A DNA stretch of 64,000 nucleotides from Microvirga zambiensis WSM3693. GTDB taxonomy: Bacteria; Pseudomonadota; Alphaproteobacteria; Rhizobiales; Beijerinckiaceae. Within the stretch, counting starts at the first letter, position 1. Every line of letters begins with the position of its first letter. The notes under the pieces were generated by a model. The model was not told the DNA's origin. It saw only the letters and a program-made list of their open reading frames with translations, and did no database searches. Shown one piece after another: positions 27,827 to 36,409 of the stretch. The DNA is taken from NCBI RefSeq assembly GCF_016735695.1, contig NZ_JAERQD010000001.1, forward strand, positions 62,001 to 126,000. Direction: 5' to 3'. The position numbers and the translations under genes were made by a program.

Positions 27827-28702
27827 ATGCCGCTCAGCCATATCCTCGCCGCTCTTCTCGTCACGGCCATCTGGGGCCTGAGCTTCGTCGTCATCAAGCT
27901 CGGGGTCGGCACCATGCCGCCGCTGCTGCTCGCGGCTCTGCGCTTTCTGTTCGCGGCCCTGCCGGCCGTTTTTTTCGTCCGGCTGCCGAAGACCGACTGG
28001 CGCCGGGTGGTCGCCTATGGCTTCTTCCTCGGCGTCGCTCAGTTCGGCCTGCTCTTCGCGGCGCTCGGCCTGGGCATGCCGGCGAGCCTCGCCTCCGTGG
28101 TGATGCAGGCGCAGGTCTTCTTCACGATCCTTTTCGCCGCCCTCGTCATGGGCGAGCGGCCGGGGCCGCATCAGGTGATCGGCGGCCTCGTCGCGAGCTT
28201 CGGCCTCATCCTGATCGCCTGGCCGCGCATGACCGGCGGCGGGGCGGTGCCCTTCCTCATGACGGTGCTTGCTGCCGCTTCCTGGGGCGTGGCCAACATC
28301 GTTTCCAAGAAGGCCGGCCGGGTCGACATGCTCGGCTTCATCGTCTGGTCGAGCCTGGTGGCGCCGCTGCCGCTCCTCGGCCTCTCGCTGTGGCTCGACG
28401 GTCCCGGTACGGTCTGGACGGCGCTGACGCAGATCGACCGGAATACCTTGCTCGCCGTGGCCTATCTCGCCTACCCGACCACGATCTTCGCCTTCGGGAT
28501 CTGGGCCTATCTCCTGTCCCGCCATCCGGCGGCGACGGTCACGCCCTTCGCCCTCTTCGTGCCCGTTGCCGGCATTCTGGGCTCGGCCCTCATCCTCGGC
28601 GAGGAAATGCATCCGATCGAGGCCATGGGCGGCGCCGTGATCGTGCTGGGCCTCGCCTTCAATATCTTCGGCCCGCGCCTGATGGGTTCGCTTCGGCGTT
28701 AA
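27827..28702 (+). CDS. EamA/DMT-family transporter
   Basis: 291-residue membrane protein with ten predicted helices in two EamA repeats: MPLSHILAALLVTAIWGLSF at the N-terminus and a second repeat beginning near FLMTVLAAASWGVANIVSKK. Family members export metabolites or amino acids; the substrate is not predictable. Starts at ATG 27827 or ATG 27818; the leader is a dispersed repeat and no clear Shine-Dalgarno is visible. Confidence 0.85.
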   Translation: MPLSHILAALLVTAIWGLSFVVIKLGVGTMPPLLLAALRFLFAALPAVFFVRLPKTDWRRVVAYGFFLGVAQFGLLFAALGLGMPASLASVVMQAQVFFTILFAALVMGERPGPHQVIGGLVASFGLILIAWPRMTGGGAVPFLMTVLAAASWGVANIVSKKAGRVDMLGFIVWSSLVAPLPLLGLSLWLDGPGTVWTALTQIDRNTLLAVAYLAYPTTIFAFGIWAYLLSRHPAATVTPFALFVPVAGILGSALILGEEMHPIEAMGGAVIVLGLAFNIFGPRLMGSLRR

Positions 28703-28851
28703 CGGTCTCTGGCACCCGTCCCAAATTACAGGCTCGAATTCGATCCTTGCAGGTACCTCTTCAGGTTGAATATAGCACTTATTAGCAATCTAAGATTGTT
28801 TGCTGTTCATGCTATCAACCCGATCGGGGGGCCTATACAGGGAGGCCTGTC

Positions 28852-29259
28852 ATGGACTCACGGGTTTACAGCGTCGAAGAGGTTCGCGTCGAAGGCTTGG
28901 ATGTCGTCGCCGGTGCTCCCCTGGCCATCACGGTATCGGCATGTGGGAAGGTGAACTCTACGGGTTGGACGAATCCGCGATTGAATCCTTGGATCTACAT
29001 CGTTCCGCCGAAAGACGGGATTCTGGATCTCGATTTCACCGCGACAGCTCCAACCGGCTACGTTCTATTCGTCATTTCACCCATCTGTGCCGGGCTCGTC
29101 TTCCCTGTCCCGCATTGGGTGTGCGGGGTCCGGGTCCATGCTTCGACGAACAGCATGGAGGCCAAGTTCAACCGACCCAAGGAGGTCGTGGACCAGGACT
29201 TCCGAGGACTGCCCGGACCTTGGCCATTCCCCTGGCACGCGCCCTCAGCGACGAAGTAG
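28852..29259 (+). CDS. Hypothetical protein
   Basis: 135 residues, no family recognised. A GGGAGG Shine-Dalgarno six bases before the ATG supports translation. The sequence alternates short hydrophobic strands (LDLDFTATAPTGYVLFVIS) with Pro/Trp-rich turns, and ends in a proline/tryptophan segment GPWPFPW. No signal peptide. It looks like a small beta-rich soluble protein. Followed by a hairpin shared with the convergent DUF3096 gene. Confidence 0.65.
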   Translation: MDSRVYSVEEVRVEGLDVVAGAPLAITVSACGKVNSTGWTNPRLNPWIYIVPPKDGILDLDFTATAPTGYVLFVISPICAGLVFPVPHWVCGVRVHASTNSMEAKFNRPKEVVDQDFRGLPGPWPFPWHAPSATK

Positions 29260-29267
29260 CGTAAATA

Positions 29268-29293
29268 GGGCTGCCGCGCTAGCGCAGCAGCCC
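29268..29293 (-). terminator. Strong hairpin at the 3' ends of convergent genes
   Basis: GGGCTGC..GCAGCCC arms with an inner CGC-GCTA-GCG stem; it overlaps the stop codon of the small DUF3096 gene. On the minus strand it is followed by TATTTA, a modest terminator tail; on the plus strand there is no T-run. Confidence 0.5.
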
Positions 29294-29428
29294 GAATCCG
29301 ACCAGCGCGTAGGCGACGAGAAATATCGCGACGATGACATTGAGGAAGCGCGGGGCCACGATCGAAGCGGCGGCGAGAACCAGCGCGAGGATCGGGAGAG
29401 CGTTTTTAAGGCTGAGAGAAAGGGTCAA
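29279..29428 (-). CDS. DUF3096-like small membrane protein
   Basis: 49-residue protein starting at TTG 29428 with AGGAAAG upstream. Sequence: MTLSLSLKNALPILALVLAA, followed by a second hydrophobic helix VIVAIFLVAYALVGFGLLR. Two transmembrane helices with a PRFLN turn match the DUF3096 pattern. No function known. Confidence 0.7.
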   Translation of the reverse strand: MTLSLSLKNALPILALVLAAASIVAPRFLNVIVAIFLVAYALVGFGLLR

Positions 29429-29500
29429 GGGGCAGACTTTCCTGGAGATGGAAACGATGTTGCCTTCTACCCGCCCATTGCTTGATAAATCGGAAAAATC

Positions 29501-30037
29501 CTACTCGACCGTCTCGTTGGGATAGACGCCCCACAGCTTCTCCTGCTGGATATAGCCGTCCACATCGCGGGCGCCGTCCATCACGATCATCACGCGGCAC
29601 CATTTGCCGTCGCAGCCCTTGATGTTGGTGATCACGCCCGGCTGCAGATGAGCCACCACGCCGGCCTTGTCGTCGGTGCGGTCGACCAGGGTGATCGGCG
29701 GCTGGTTGCCCTTGGCCCAGGGCATGACGAGCGCCGTGCGCCGGCCCGAGAGCAGCGAATGCAGCACCCAGCCCTCCGTGCCTTCCGAATCGCGGATGCG
29801 CCGCCAGGTCTCGTATTCTGCGATGATCTCCACGGGCAGGCCGGCGCGCTGGAACACCCAGGCGGTCCGGTGATCCTTCGACGGCCCCTCGCGCAGGTTC
29901 ACCCGGTCGGTCTTGAGGCTCACATAGCGCGGCACGGGAAGGCCGGTGCCGAGACGCCCGCCCGGAGGCTGCTGCTGGGCCGGCGCCGGCAAGGCGCTCA
30001 GGCCGACAAGAGCAAGGGCAAGGACGATCTTGCGCAT
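29501..30037 (-). CDS. SH3-domain protein, exported
   Basis: 178 residues. Signal peptide MRKIVLALALVGLSALPAPAQ, then two bacterial SH3 modules: SLKTDRVNLREGPSKDHRTAWVFQRAGLPVEI with WRRIRDSEGTEGWVLHSLLSG, and a second one with VVAHLQPGVITNIKGCDGKWCRV. Such proteins bind the cell wall or act as periplasmic scaffolds. ATG 30037 is chosen because it opens the signal peptide. Divergent from the hydroxyacid dehydrogenase. Confidence 0.85.
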   Translation of the reverse strand: MRKIVLALALVGLSALPAPAQQQPPGGRLGTGLPVPRYVSLKTDRVNLREGPSKDHRTAWVFQRAGLPVEIIAEYETWRRIRDSEGTEGWVLHSLLSGRRTALVMPWAKGNQPPITLVDRTDDKAGVVAHLQPGVITNIKGCDGKWCRVMIVMDGARDVDGYIQQEKLWGVYPNETVE

Positions 30038-30202
30038 GGTTCCCCCGGATGGTGTCTTTGTCTTGAGTCGAGGCTCTGGTAGAGAAGCTTGACGGAAACC
30101 GCCACGCGGCGGGTCGTCACCTTTGATCGCCGAGTCAGGGTTAAGAGAGCGTGAAACTCTTTGCATTTCGCGGCTTTTTCAATGTTGGGGGACGTTGAAC
30201 CG

Positions 30203-31195
30203 ATGAAGAAGAGACCAGTCGTCGTCGTCACCCGCCGCCTGCCCGACGTGATCGAGACGCGTCTGCGCGAATTGTTCGACACGCGCCTCAATCTCGAGGA
30301 CAAGCCGCTCTCACCCGAGGAGCTCACTGACGCCGTCCGCACGGCCGACGTGCTGGTGCCCACGATCACCGACGAGATCGATTCCGCCGTGCTGGGCCAA
30401 GCCGGTCCGAACCTGAAGCTCATCGCCAATTTCGGCAACGGGGTCGACAACATCGACGTCGCGGCGGCGGTCGCGAAAGGCATCGCCGTCACCAACACCC
30501 CCGGCGTCCTCACCGAGGACACCGCCGACATGACCATGGCGCTGATCCTCGCCGTCGCGCGCCGCATCCCGGAGGGCGCCCGCGTGATCCCCGACGGGGA
30601 ATGGGCCGGCTGGTCGCCGACCTGGATGCTCGGTCGGCGCATCACCGGAAAACGCCTCGGCATCGTCGGCATGGGCCGCATCGGCCAGGCGCTGGCGCGC
30701 CGCGCCAAGGCCTTCGGCCTGTCGATCCACTACCACAACCGCCGCCACGTGCCGCCGAAGATCGAAACCGAGCTCGAGGCGACCTATTGGGAATCCCTCG
30801 ACCAGATGCTGGCGCGCATGGACATCGTCTCCGTGAACTGCCCGCATACGCCCGCCACCTATCACCTGCTCTCGGCCCGGCGCCTCAAGCTCATGAAGCC
30901 CGACGCGATCCTGGTGAACACGGCCCGCGGCGAGATCATCGACGAAGCTGCGCTCACCAAGCTCATCGAGGCGGGTGCCATCGCCGGCGCCGGCCTCGAC
31001 GTGTTCGAGGAGGAGCCCGCCGTCAATCCGCGCCTCGTGCGCCTCGCCAAGCAGGGCAAGGTGGTGCTCCTGCCCCATATGGGCTCGGCCACCCATGAGG
31101 GGCGGGTCGCCATGGGCGAGAAGGTGATCGTCAACATCCGGGCCTTCGTCGACGGCCACAAGCCGCCGGACCGGGTGCTTCCGAGCATGCTGTAA
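30203..31195 (+). CDS. D-isomer-specific 2-hydroxyacid dehydrogenase (glyoxylate reductase-like)
   Basis: 330 residues. NAD(P)-binding motif GIVGMGRIGQALARRAKAFGL, catalytic Arg in VNTARGEIIDE, Glu in the DVFEEEP region and His in LLPHMGSATHEGR. Closest in style to glyoxylate/hydroxypyruvate reductases of alphaproteobacteria. ATG 30203 has GGGGGA about ten bases upstream. Cytoplasmic; no operon partner. Confidence 0.88.
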   Translation: MKKRPVVVVTRRLPDVIETRLRELFDTRLNLEDKPLSPEELTDAVRTADVLVPTITDEIDSAVLGQAGPNLKLIANFGNGVDNIDVAAAVAKGIAVTNTPGVLTEDTADMTMALILAVARRIPEGARVIPDGEWAGWSPTWMLGRRITGKRLGIVGMGRIGQALARRAKAFGLSIHYHNRRHVPPKIETELEATYWESLDQMLARMDIVSVNCPHTPATYHLLSARRLKLMKPDAILVNTARGEIIDEAALTKLIEAGAIAGAGLDVFEEEPAVNPRLVRLAKQGKVVLLPHMGSATHEGRVAMGEKVIVNIRAFVDGHKPPDRVLPSML

Positions 31196-31325
31196 GCGGG
31201 AAACAGACCGGAATTTTGTCTCTTGCACTAACGTCACGACATGAGCAGACTAACATAGGTTAGTTCCACTGATTCGCGTTCCCACCGCGTAGACCCCACC
31301 TTTCCCGCGAGCGCCCCCTGCTCTC

Positions 31326-31703
31326 ATGAACGGCCACCCGACCCCGCAGCGGCCCGTGGTGCTCCTCGTCGAGGATGAGCCCTTCGTTCGCATGGCAGCC
31401 GCCGACGCGCTCCAGGATGCCGGGTTCGAGGTGATCGAGACCGTCCATGCGCAGGCGGCGCAGGAGGTGCTCCGGAGTCGTGACGACATTCGGGTCGTCT
31501 TTACCGACGTGAGGATGCCGGGCTCCATGAACGGCCTCGAGCTTGCCACCCTCGTGCGCCGCTGTTGGCCGCATATTTCGCTCGTAGTCACGTCCGGTCA
31601 CCTGGAACCGGCCTGCTGCCTGCTGCCCGAAGCCGCGGTTTTCATCGCCAAGCCCTATGCGGAAAACACGCCGGCGCAGGTCATACAGGCCCTGCTCGCT
31701 TAG
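31326..31703 (+). CDS. Single-domain response regulator
   Basis: 125-residue CheY-like receiver without output domain. Acidic pair in LLVEDEPFVR, phospho-acceptor Asp in VFTDVRMPG, Thr/Ser in VVTSGHL and Lys in IAKPYAE. Such stand-alone receivers are common in Hyphomicrobiales and usually act downstream of HWE-type histidine kinases; none is nearby. Confidence 0.88.
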   Translation: MNGHPTPQRPVVLLVEDEPFVRMAAADALQDAGFEVIETVHAQAAQEVLRSRDDIRVVFTDVRMPGSMNGLELATLVRRCWPHISLVVTSGHLEPACCLLPEAAVFIAKPYAENTPAQVIQALLA

Positions 31704-31857
31704 ACCACCCGGAGCACCCGGGCCGCTCGCCGAAATCGTGAAGCTTGGGACAAGGCGACGCGCACCCTAAAACCATTCTAGGAATATAACATATGTGAGT
31801 GCGGCCGAGATTGGTCTTTGGCGAGAACAGAATTTCCTGTTTCGTTCTGCGGCCCTT

Positions 31858-32577
31858 ATGACCAACCCCCTGATTTTGAAGCTCGAACAGCGCGACAGTT
31901 TGTCGGACGCCGAGAAAAGAGCGTTGGAAAACGCGATCGCGCGGATTCGGATCGTCGAGGCCGACGAGGACATCGTGCGCGAGGGAGATCGCCCGAACGA
32001 GAGCTGCCTGCTCCTCGACGGCTTCGCCGCGCGATACAAGATCGTGTCGAACGGACGGCGGCAGATTTCCGCTCTGCAGATCGCCGGCGATTTCATCGAC
32101 CTTCACAGCTTTCTCTTGAAGACGATGGACCATGGAGTCCTGGCACTCACCACCTGCCGCATCGCGACAGTCCCTCACGCGACGCTGGAAAAGATCACCG
32201 CCGAGTTTCCGCATCTCACCCGCATGCTCTGGCTCGATACCCTGATCGACGGCGCCATCCACCGCGAATGGCTCACCGCCATGGGACGTCTTTCCGTCAC
32301 GGCGCATATGGCGCAGCTGATCTGCGAACTCTTCCTGCGACTCAAGGCGGTCGGCCGCATCGAGGGCGACACGATCTACCTTCCGATCACGCAGGCGGAA
32401 CTCGGCGACACGCTCGGTCTCTCGACGGTCCACGTGAATCGCGTGCTGCAGGAATTGCGCAAGGAAGGGATGATCCGTTTCCAGGGTGACGCGTTGACCA
32501 TTCTCGACTGGGAGCGGCTGAAGAGCGTGGGCGAGTTCAACCACACCTATCTCAGCCTCCAGAACGAAGACCGGTAG
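31858..32577 (+). CDS. Crp/Fnr-family transcriptional regulator
   Basis: 239 residues. N-terminal cyclic-nucleotide-binding-like barrel (EADEDIVREGDRPNESCLLLDGFAARYK) and C-terminal winged helix with ITQAELGDTLGLSTVHVNRVLQELRKEGMI. No FNR-type N-terminal cysteine cluster, so not an oxygen sensor of that kind. The frame opens at 31795, but ATG 31858 (MTNPLILKLEQRDSLS) is the typical start for this Crp-like group. It may be co-transcribed with the hypothetical gene at 32598. Confidence 0.87.
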   Translation: MTNPLILKLEQRDSLSDAEKRALENAIARIRIVEADEDIVREGDRPNESCLLLDGFAARYKIVSNGRRQISALQIAGDFIDLHSFLLKTMDHGVLALTTCRIATVPHATLEKITAEFPHLTRMLWLDTLIDGAIHREWLTAMGRLSVTAHMAQLICELFLRLKAVGRIEGDTIYLPITQAELGDTLGLSTVHVNRVLQELRKEGMIRFQGDALTILDWERLKSVGEFNHTYLSLQNEDR

Positions 32578-32597
32578 CCTCAAACTGCGGATACACG

Positions 32598-32873
32598 ATG
32601 CGTGACATCACTCTCCAGCCCATGCCGGTTTTGGCGGATGGCGGCAGGCATGAAGGACAGCTCATTCTCGCGGATGGGCAATTGGTGGCCGTCTTCACCT
32701 GGGTGACGTCTGAGGAAACCGCCGGCGGGGACGAGCGCGCCGGAGGCTGGTTTCTCGAGGCGGGCTTCGGTCCGTGCAGCAGCCTGATCAGTGCGACACC
32801 CCCGGTTCTCGCCACGCTCAATGATGCGGTGAGCTGGGTGCGGGATCGATTGGATCACGGCCTGACCCCCTGA
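32598..32873 (+). CDS. Hypothetical protein
   Basis: 91 residues, family not recognised. Repeated Gly/Ala-rich strands (MPVLADGGRHEGQLILADGQLVAVFTWV) and a C-terminal helix DAVSWVRDRLDH suggest a small alpha-beta domain. Lies 20 bp after the Crp-like gene on the same strand. Weak Shine-Dalgarno. Confidence 0.6.
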   Translation: MRDITLQPMPVLADGGRHEGQLILADGQLVAVFTWVTSEETAGGDERAGGWFLEAGFGPCSSLISATPPVLATLNDAVSWVRDRLDHGLTP

Positions 32874-32878
32874 CGGGG

Positions 32879-34177
32879 TCACTGCAGCCGCGAAATGATC
32901 TCGGCAGCCGCCCGCTCGCCCTCCTCCCACGCGCCGCCCGCCGTGCCCCACTGCGCGCGCGAGAGCGCCTCGCCCGCAAACCAGATCCTGTCTCCGACCG
33001 GCGCCTTCAAAATATCGCGGATCGCATAGAGTCCCGGCGGCACCACGGCCCAGGAGGCGCGCGACCAGGGATCGTTCCGCCAGGCGGTGGCATGCATGGC
33101 CGAGAGATTGCGGATCGCCTTGTGCCCGAAATGCTCCGCCAGCACCGAGCGGGCATAGCGATAGGGCGCATTCGCATCGCGCCGGTCGAACCCAGCGGCG
33201 ATGGGCTGGTCGAGCTCGAAGAAATGGAACGGCGTGCCGTCGATGCGGGTGAGGAGCCCTGGCGGCTGTCGGTGGGTGCCGGTGAGGCTCGCCAACCGGT
33301 CGGCGCCGCGAAACGGCGCATCGGGCCAGTGCAGCACCACATGCTCGTAGACGCCCTGGGTGAAGCCGTGGATTGCTTCCCCGACGGCGTCGGGCAGGGC
33401 TGGAGCGAAGCGGATCGCCTCCCGCTGCAGCACCGCCATCGGCGCCGTGACGATCGCGGCCTTCGCGTGGAGCGTGCCGGCGGAGCTCTCGATCCGCACG
33501 CCCTGCCCGGACCAGTCGATGGCATGGACGGCCGTGCCGAGCCGGATCGGCACGCCATGGGTGAGCCGGCAGATATAGGCGCCGAGCCCGCCGGCGATGA
33601 AGAGATTGTCCGAATATTCCATGCTTGGAAAATCGTGCAGGCTCACCTCGTCGAGCGGCCGGCCCGAGACCAGGCCATGGATCGTCGCGACGCGCCGGCC
33701 CTGCGGTCCCATGGGCGGCAGGGTCTTGGAGGCCGGCTGATCGTCCCGTGCCTTCGCTCCTTGAGTCATGGCCCGGTCGGCCATGTCGAAGGCGCGGTCG
33801 AGCGCTGCGCGCTCGCTGCGGCTGCCCGGCCTGCCGCGCACGAAGAAATGCCCGTTGACCGGTGCACGGCGCAAGGGTTCGTGCCGCTCCCGCCCGAGCT
33901 TCACCAGCGGGTTGATCGGGCCGGCATGGAGCCAGTGGGCGCCGAGATCGAGCGGGTGGCCCCTGAACCGGCGTGTCACTGTCCGTCCGCCGATGCGCCC
34001 GCGCGCCTCGAGGATCGTCACGCTCAGGCCGGAGGCGAGGAGGCCACGTGCTGCGGCGATTCCGGCGCTGCCTGCGCCGATGATCACCACGTCCGGCGCC
34101 GCAGTGGGATCGGTTGGCGTTTCACTTGTCGCGGACACGGCTTCCTCCACCCCTCGCTTTGCGGCTGGTTCGTTCAT
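32879..34177 (-). CDS. Flavin-containing amine oxidoreductase
   Basis: 432 residues. FAD-binding VVIIGAGSAGIAAARGLLASG and EARGRIGGRTVTRRF at the N-terminus; the C-terminal FAD-contact segment is IWFAGEALSRAQWGTAGGAWEEG. Monoamine-oxidase-like fold; substrate unknown. ATG 34177 is preferred to the in-frame codon at 34225. Divergent from the EI24-type gene. Confidence 0.87.
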   Translation of the reverse strand: MNEPAAKRGVEEAVSATSETPTDPTAAPDVVIIGAGSAGIAAARGLLASGLSVTILEARGRIGGRTVTRRFRGHPLDLGAHWLHAGPINPLVKLGRERHEPLRRAPVNGHFFVRGRPGSRSERAALDRAFDMADRAMTQGAKARDDQPASKTLPPMGPQGRRVATIHGLVSGRPLDEVSLHDFPSMEYSDNLFIAGGLGAYICRLTHGVPIRLGTAVHAIDWSGQGVRIESSAGTLHAKAAIVTAPMAVLQREAIRFAPALPDAVGEAIHGFTQGVYEHVVLHWPDAPFRGADRLASLTGTHRQPPGLLTRIDGTPFHFFELDQPIAAGFDRRDANAPYRYARSVLAEHFGHKAIRNLSAMHATAWRNDPWSRASWAVVPPGLYAIRDILKAPVGDRIWFAGEALSRAQWGTAGGAWEEGERAAAEIISRLQ

Positions 34178-34251
34178 AAGTAAACTCCGCGTTCCGCATC
34201 GGGCGGGGCTGCTGGGGCAAGGCATGATGCCTTGAAGGAGACGAACGACAG

Positions 34252-34992
34252 ATGCTGATCCAATCGGTTTTCGCGGCGGCCCGCGAGATTTTCTCGCCCG
34301 CTTTGCGGCGCATTCTCTGGAAATCGATTGGATTGACGATCGCGCTGCTGATCCTGGTCTGGCTCGGCCTGACCAAGCTGTTCGATATCTTCCTCACCAA
34401 TCACGCCTTGAGCGCCACTTATCCGATCATCGACAGCTTCGCCTTCTTCCTCGCCGGCTTCGGCCTCTTCGTCGCTCTCATCTACCTGCTGCCGGCGGTT
34501 TCGGCCATCGTGGCGGGCTACTTCCTCGACGATGTGGCCGACGTGGTCGAAAGCAAGGATTATCCCGCCGATCCGCCCGGGCGCGCCCTGCCCTTCGGCC
34601 AATCCCTGTTCTACGGCCTGCGCTTCGCCGGCCTGTCGCTGCTGGTGAACCTCGTCGCCCTGCTCCTGTTCTTCATCCCCGGCGTCAATATCGCCGCGTT
34701 CTTCGTCGCCAACGCGTATCTGCTCGGGCGCGAATATTTCGAGCTTGCGGCCGGCCGCTTCTGGCCGGCGGAGGAGGTGGCGCGGCTGCGCAACGAGCAT
34801 CGCGGAACCGTGCTCGCCGCCGGCGCCGTCGTGGCGGCCCTGGTGCTCGTGCCGGTGCTGAACCTGCTCGTGCCGATCTTCGGCGCAGCGATGATGGTTC
34901 ACCTGCACAAGAAGCTTACCCGCGACCGGGCCGCATCGATGACGCTGGTCCGGGACGAGCGCGCCGCTCTGAAGAATTCCCGAAGCGCCTGA
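34252..34992 (+). CDS. EI24/CysZ-like membrane protein
   Basis: 246 residues with about four long hydrophobic helices. N-terminal SVFAAAREIFSPALRRILWKS and the GVNIAAFFVANAYLLGREYFELA block are typical of the EI24 domain family related to CysZ sulfate channels. No cysteine-biosynthesis genes are adjacent, so a sulfate role is not supported by context. Confidence 0.82.
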   Translation: MLIQSVFAAAREIFSPALRRILWKSIGLTIALLILVWLGLTKLFDIFLTNHALSATYPIIDSFAFFLAGFGLFVALIYLLPAVSAIVAGYFLDDVADVVESKDYPADPPGRALPFGQSLFYGLRFAGLSLLVNLVALLLFFIPGVNIAAFFVANAYLLGREYFELAAGRFWPAEEVARLRNEHRGTVLAAGAVVAALVLVPVLNLLVPIFGAAMMVHLHKKLTRDRAASMTLVRDERAALKNSRSA

Positions 34993-35004
34993 GATTCGGG
35001 CGTC

Positions 35005-36024
35005 TTACCGGCCGGTCGTGGTCGACGGGGCGTTGCGCTTGAGGTCGAACTGGCCGGTCTTGCGGAAGCGCAGGATGTAGCTCGGCACGATGGCTTCGAT
35101 GGTGGTGGGCGTGAGGCCCAGGCCCTGGAGCGTGCGGTTTTCGGCAATCGCATCCGCGGAGACCACGTTGTCGCTCTCCAGCAGGATCGCCTGGTCGCGG
35201 GTGGTGACGAGTTCGTCCGGGATCAGGCCCAGCGTCAGCCAGTCGAGCGTGCCGAGCACGCCGCCCATGGCCCGGGCGAGATTGTTCGGCAGCGCCACGA
35301 TGGCGCGCTTGCGCTCGGTGACCGCGAAGACGAAGTCCATCATCTCGCGCATGGTGCGGATCTCGGGCCCGCCGAGCTCATAGGTTCGGCCGCCCGGCAC
35401 GCCACCCTCCACGGCACGTACGATCGCCTCGGCCACATCGCCGGCATAGACCGGCTGAAACCGCGTCTCGGCGCCGGGCAGCGGCAGGACGGGGAGCATG
35501 CGGGCGAGCGCTGCGAAGCGGTTGAAGGAGCTGTCGCCCGGCCCGAACATCAGCGACGGACGCAGGATGACCGCATCCGGCCGTTCCCGGAGCAGGGCTG
35601 ACTCGCCCTCGGCCTTGGAGCGGGCATAATCCGATTCGGACGCGGCATCGGCGCCCAGCGCCGAGACCTGGGTGAACGAGACGGCCTTCGTCGCATGCCG
35701 CGCGATCATCGCCGGCGCCTGCGCCTGGAGGGCATTGAAGCGCTGCCGGCCGGTCTCCTGCAGGATGCCGACCAGGTTGACCACATGATCGGCCCGCGCC
35801 ACGGCGTGGGCGATCGAATCCTCGTTGCGCAGGTTCGCATGGATCGGCGTGATCTGGCCGACCTTGCCGAGGGGGAGGAAGTTCGAGAGGTTCGGCTGCC
35901 TTGTCGGCACCAGGATACGGTAGCCGCGCTGGGCAAGCGCGCCCACCACATAGCGGCCGAGAAAGCCCGATCCGCCGAAGACGGTGACGGTTTGCTGCTC
36001 AGGCGTGCGAAGGGCACCGATCAT
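35005..36024 (-). CDS. NDUFA9-like complex I accessory/NAD(P)-binding protein
   Basis: 339 residues, atypical SDR fold: TVTVFGGSGFLGRYVVGALAQRGYR (GxxGxxG), DHVVNLVGIL and YARSKAEGESALL. This matches the complex I NDUFA9 subunit family of alphaproteobacteria, the bacterial counterpart of the mitochondrial 39-kDa accessory subunit. ATG 36024 gives MIGALRTPEQQTVTVFGG; the frame extends to 36054. Last chromosomal protein gene before the tRNA-Leu insertion site. Confidence 0.87.
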   Translation of the reverse strand: MIGALRTPEQQTVTVFGGSGFLGRYVVGALAQRGYRILVPTRQPNLSNFLPLGKVGQITPIHANLRNEDSIAHAVARADHVVNLVGILQETGRQRFNALQAQAPAMIARHATKAVSFTQVSALGADAASESDYARSKAEGESALLRERPDAVILRPSLMFGPGDSSFNRFAALARMLPVLPLPGAETRFQPVYAGDVAEAIVRAVEGGVPGGRTYELGGPEIRTMREMMDFVFAVTERKRAIVALPNNLARAMGGVLGTLDWLTLGLIPDELVTTRDQAILLESDNVVSADAIAENRTLQGLGLTPTTIEAIVPSYILRFRKTGQFDLKRNAPSTTTGR

Positions 36025-36058
36025 GAAACTCTCCTGCCCTGACAGGGCTAGCATCGAG

Positions 36059-36091
36059 CTTGGGGGTCAAGTTTAACTTGGGGGTCAAGTT
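36059..36091. repeat. Tandem CTTGGGGGTCAAGTT repeat
   Basis: Two identical 15-base units at 36059-36073 and 36077-36091 separated by TAA, each containing TTGACC on the minus strand. They lie upstream of the NDUFA9-like gene and could be a regulator site or duplicated -35 boxes. Confidence 0.55.
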
Positions 36092-36169
36092 CAAAACGTC
36101 TCTAGTCAAACCCCGCTCCCCTGTGAAGAGGCGCGGCCCAAGAAAGCGCATCCGCCGCATTTTCACCGA

Positions 36170-36198
36170 TTGACGCGCCGCCAGAACCACCGTAAACG
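36170..36198 (+). promoter_or_regulatory. Promoter of the first tRNA-Leu
   Basis: TTGACG (36170-36175), 17-base spacer, TAAACG (36193-36198); transcription would begin about 10-15 bases before the tRNA at 36219. Confidence 0.55.
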
Positions 36199-36218
36199 AA
36201 GCCTCGCCGACGAGGCAT

Positions 36219-36303
36219 GCCCAGGTGGCGGAATTGGTAGACGCACTGCTTTCAGGTAGCAGCGGGTAACACCGTGGAGGTTCGAGTCCTCTCCTGGGCA
36301 CCA
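36219..36303 (+). tRNA. tRNA-Leu(CAG), copy 1, integration site of element I
   Basis: 85-nt type II tRNA with encoded CCA. Acceptor arms GCCCAGG/CCTGGGC; D-loop with GGCGGAATTGGTAGACGC; anticodon loop TTCAGGT with anticodon CAG at 36253-36255; long variable arm AGCGGGTAACACCGTGG; T-arm GGTTCGAGTCC. It is identical over its whole length to the copy at 46945. The tyrosine integrase gene starts 107 bp downstream. Confidence 0.97.
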
Positions 36304-36375
36304 TCTTTCCTGGATGGTCCACCGCCTTTCTAATCAACGATTTCCCCTAATCCTTCAACGCTCTTGCGGGTCTCT

Positions 36376-36399
36376 GGTCTCACACAGGGGTCTCACACA
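36376..36399 (+). repeat. Left arm-type repeats of element I
   Basis: GGTCTCACACA occurs at 36376-36386 and again at 36389-36399 (13-bp period), just upstream of the integrase start. A similar TCACACA pair with the same period lies at the right end (46846-46867). Confidence 0.65.
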
Positions 36400-36409
36400 T
36401 GCGTTCACG

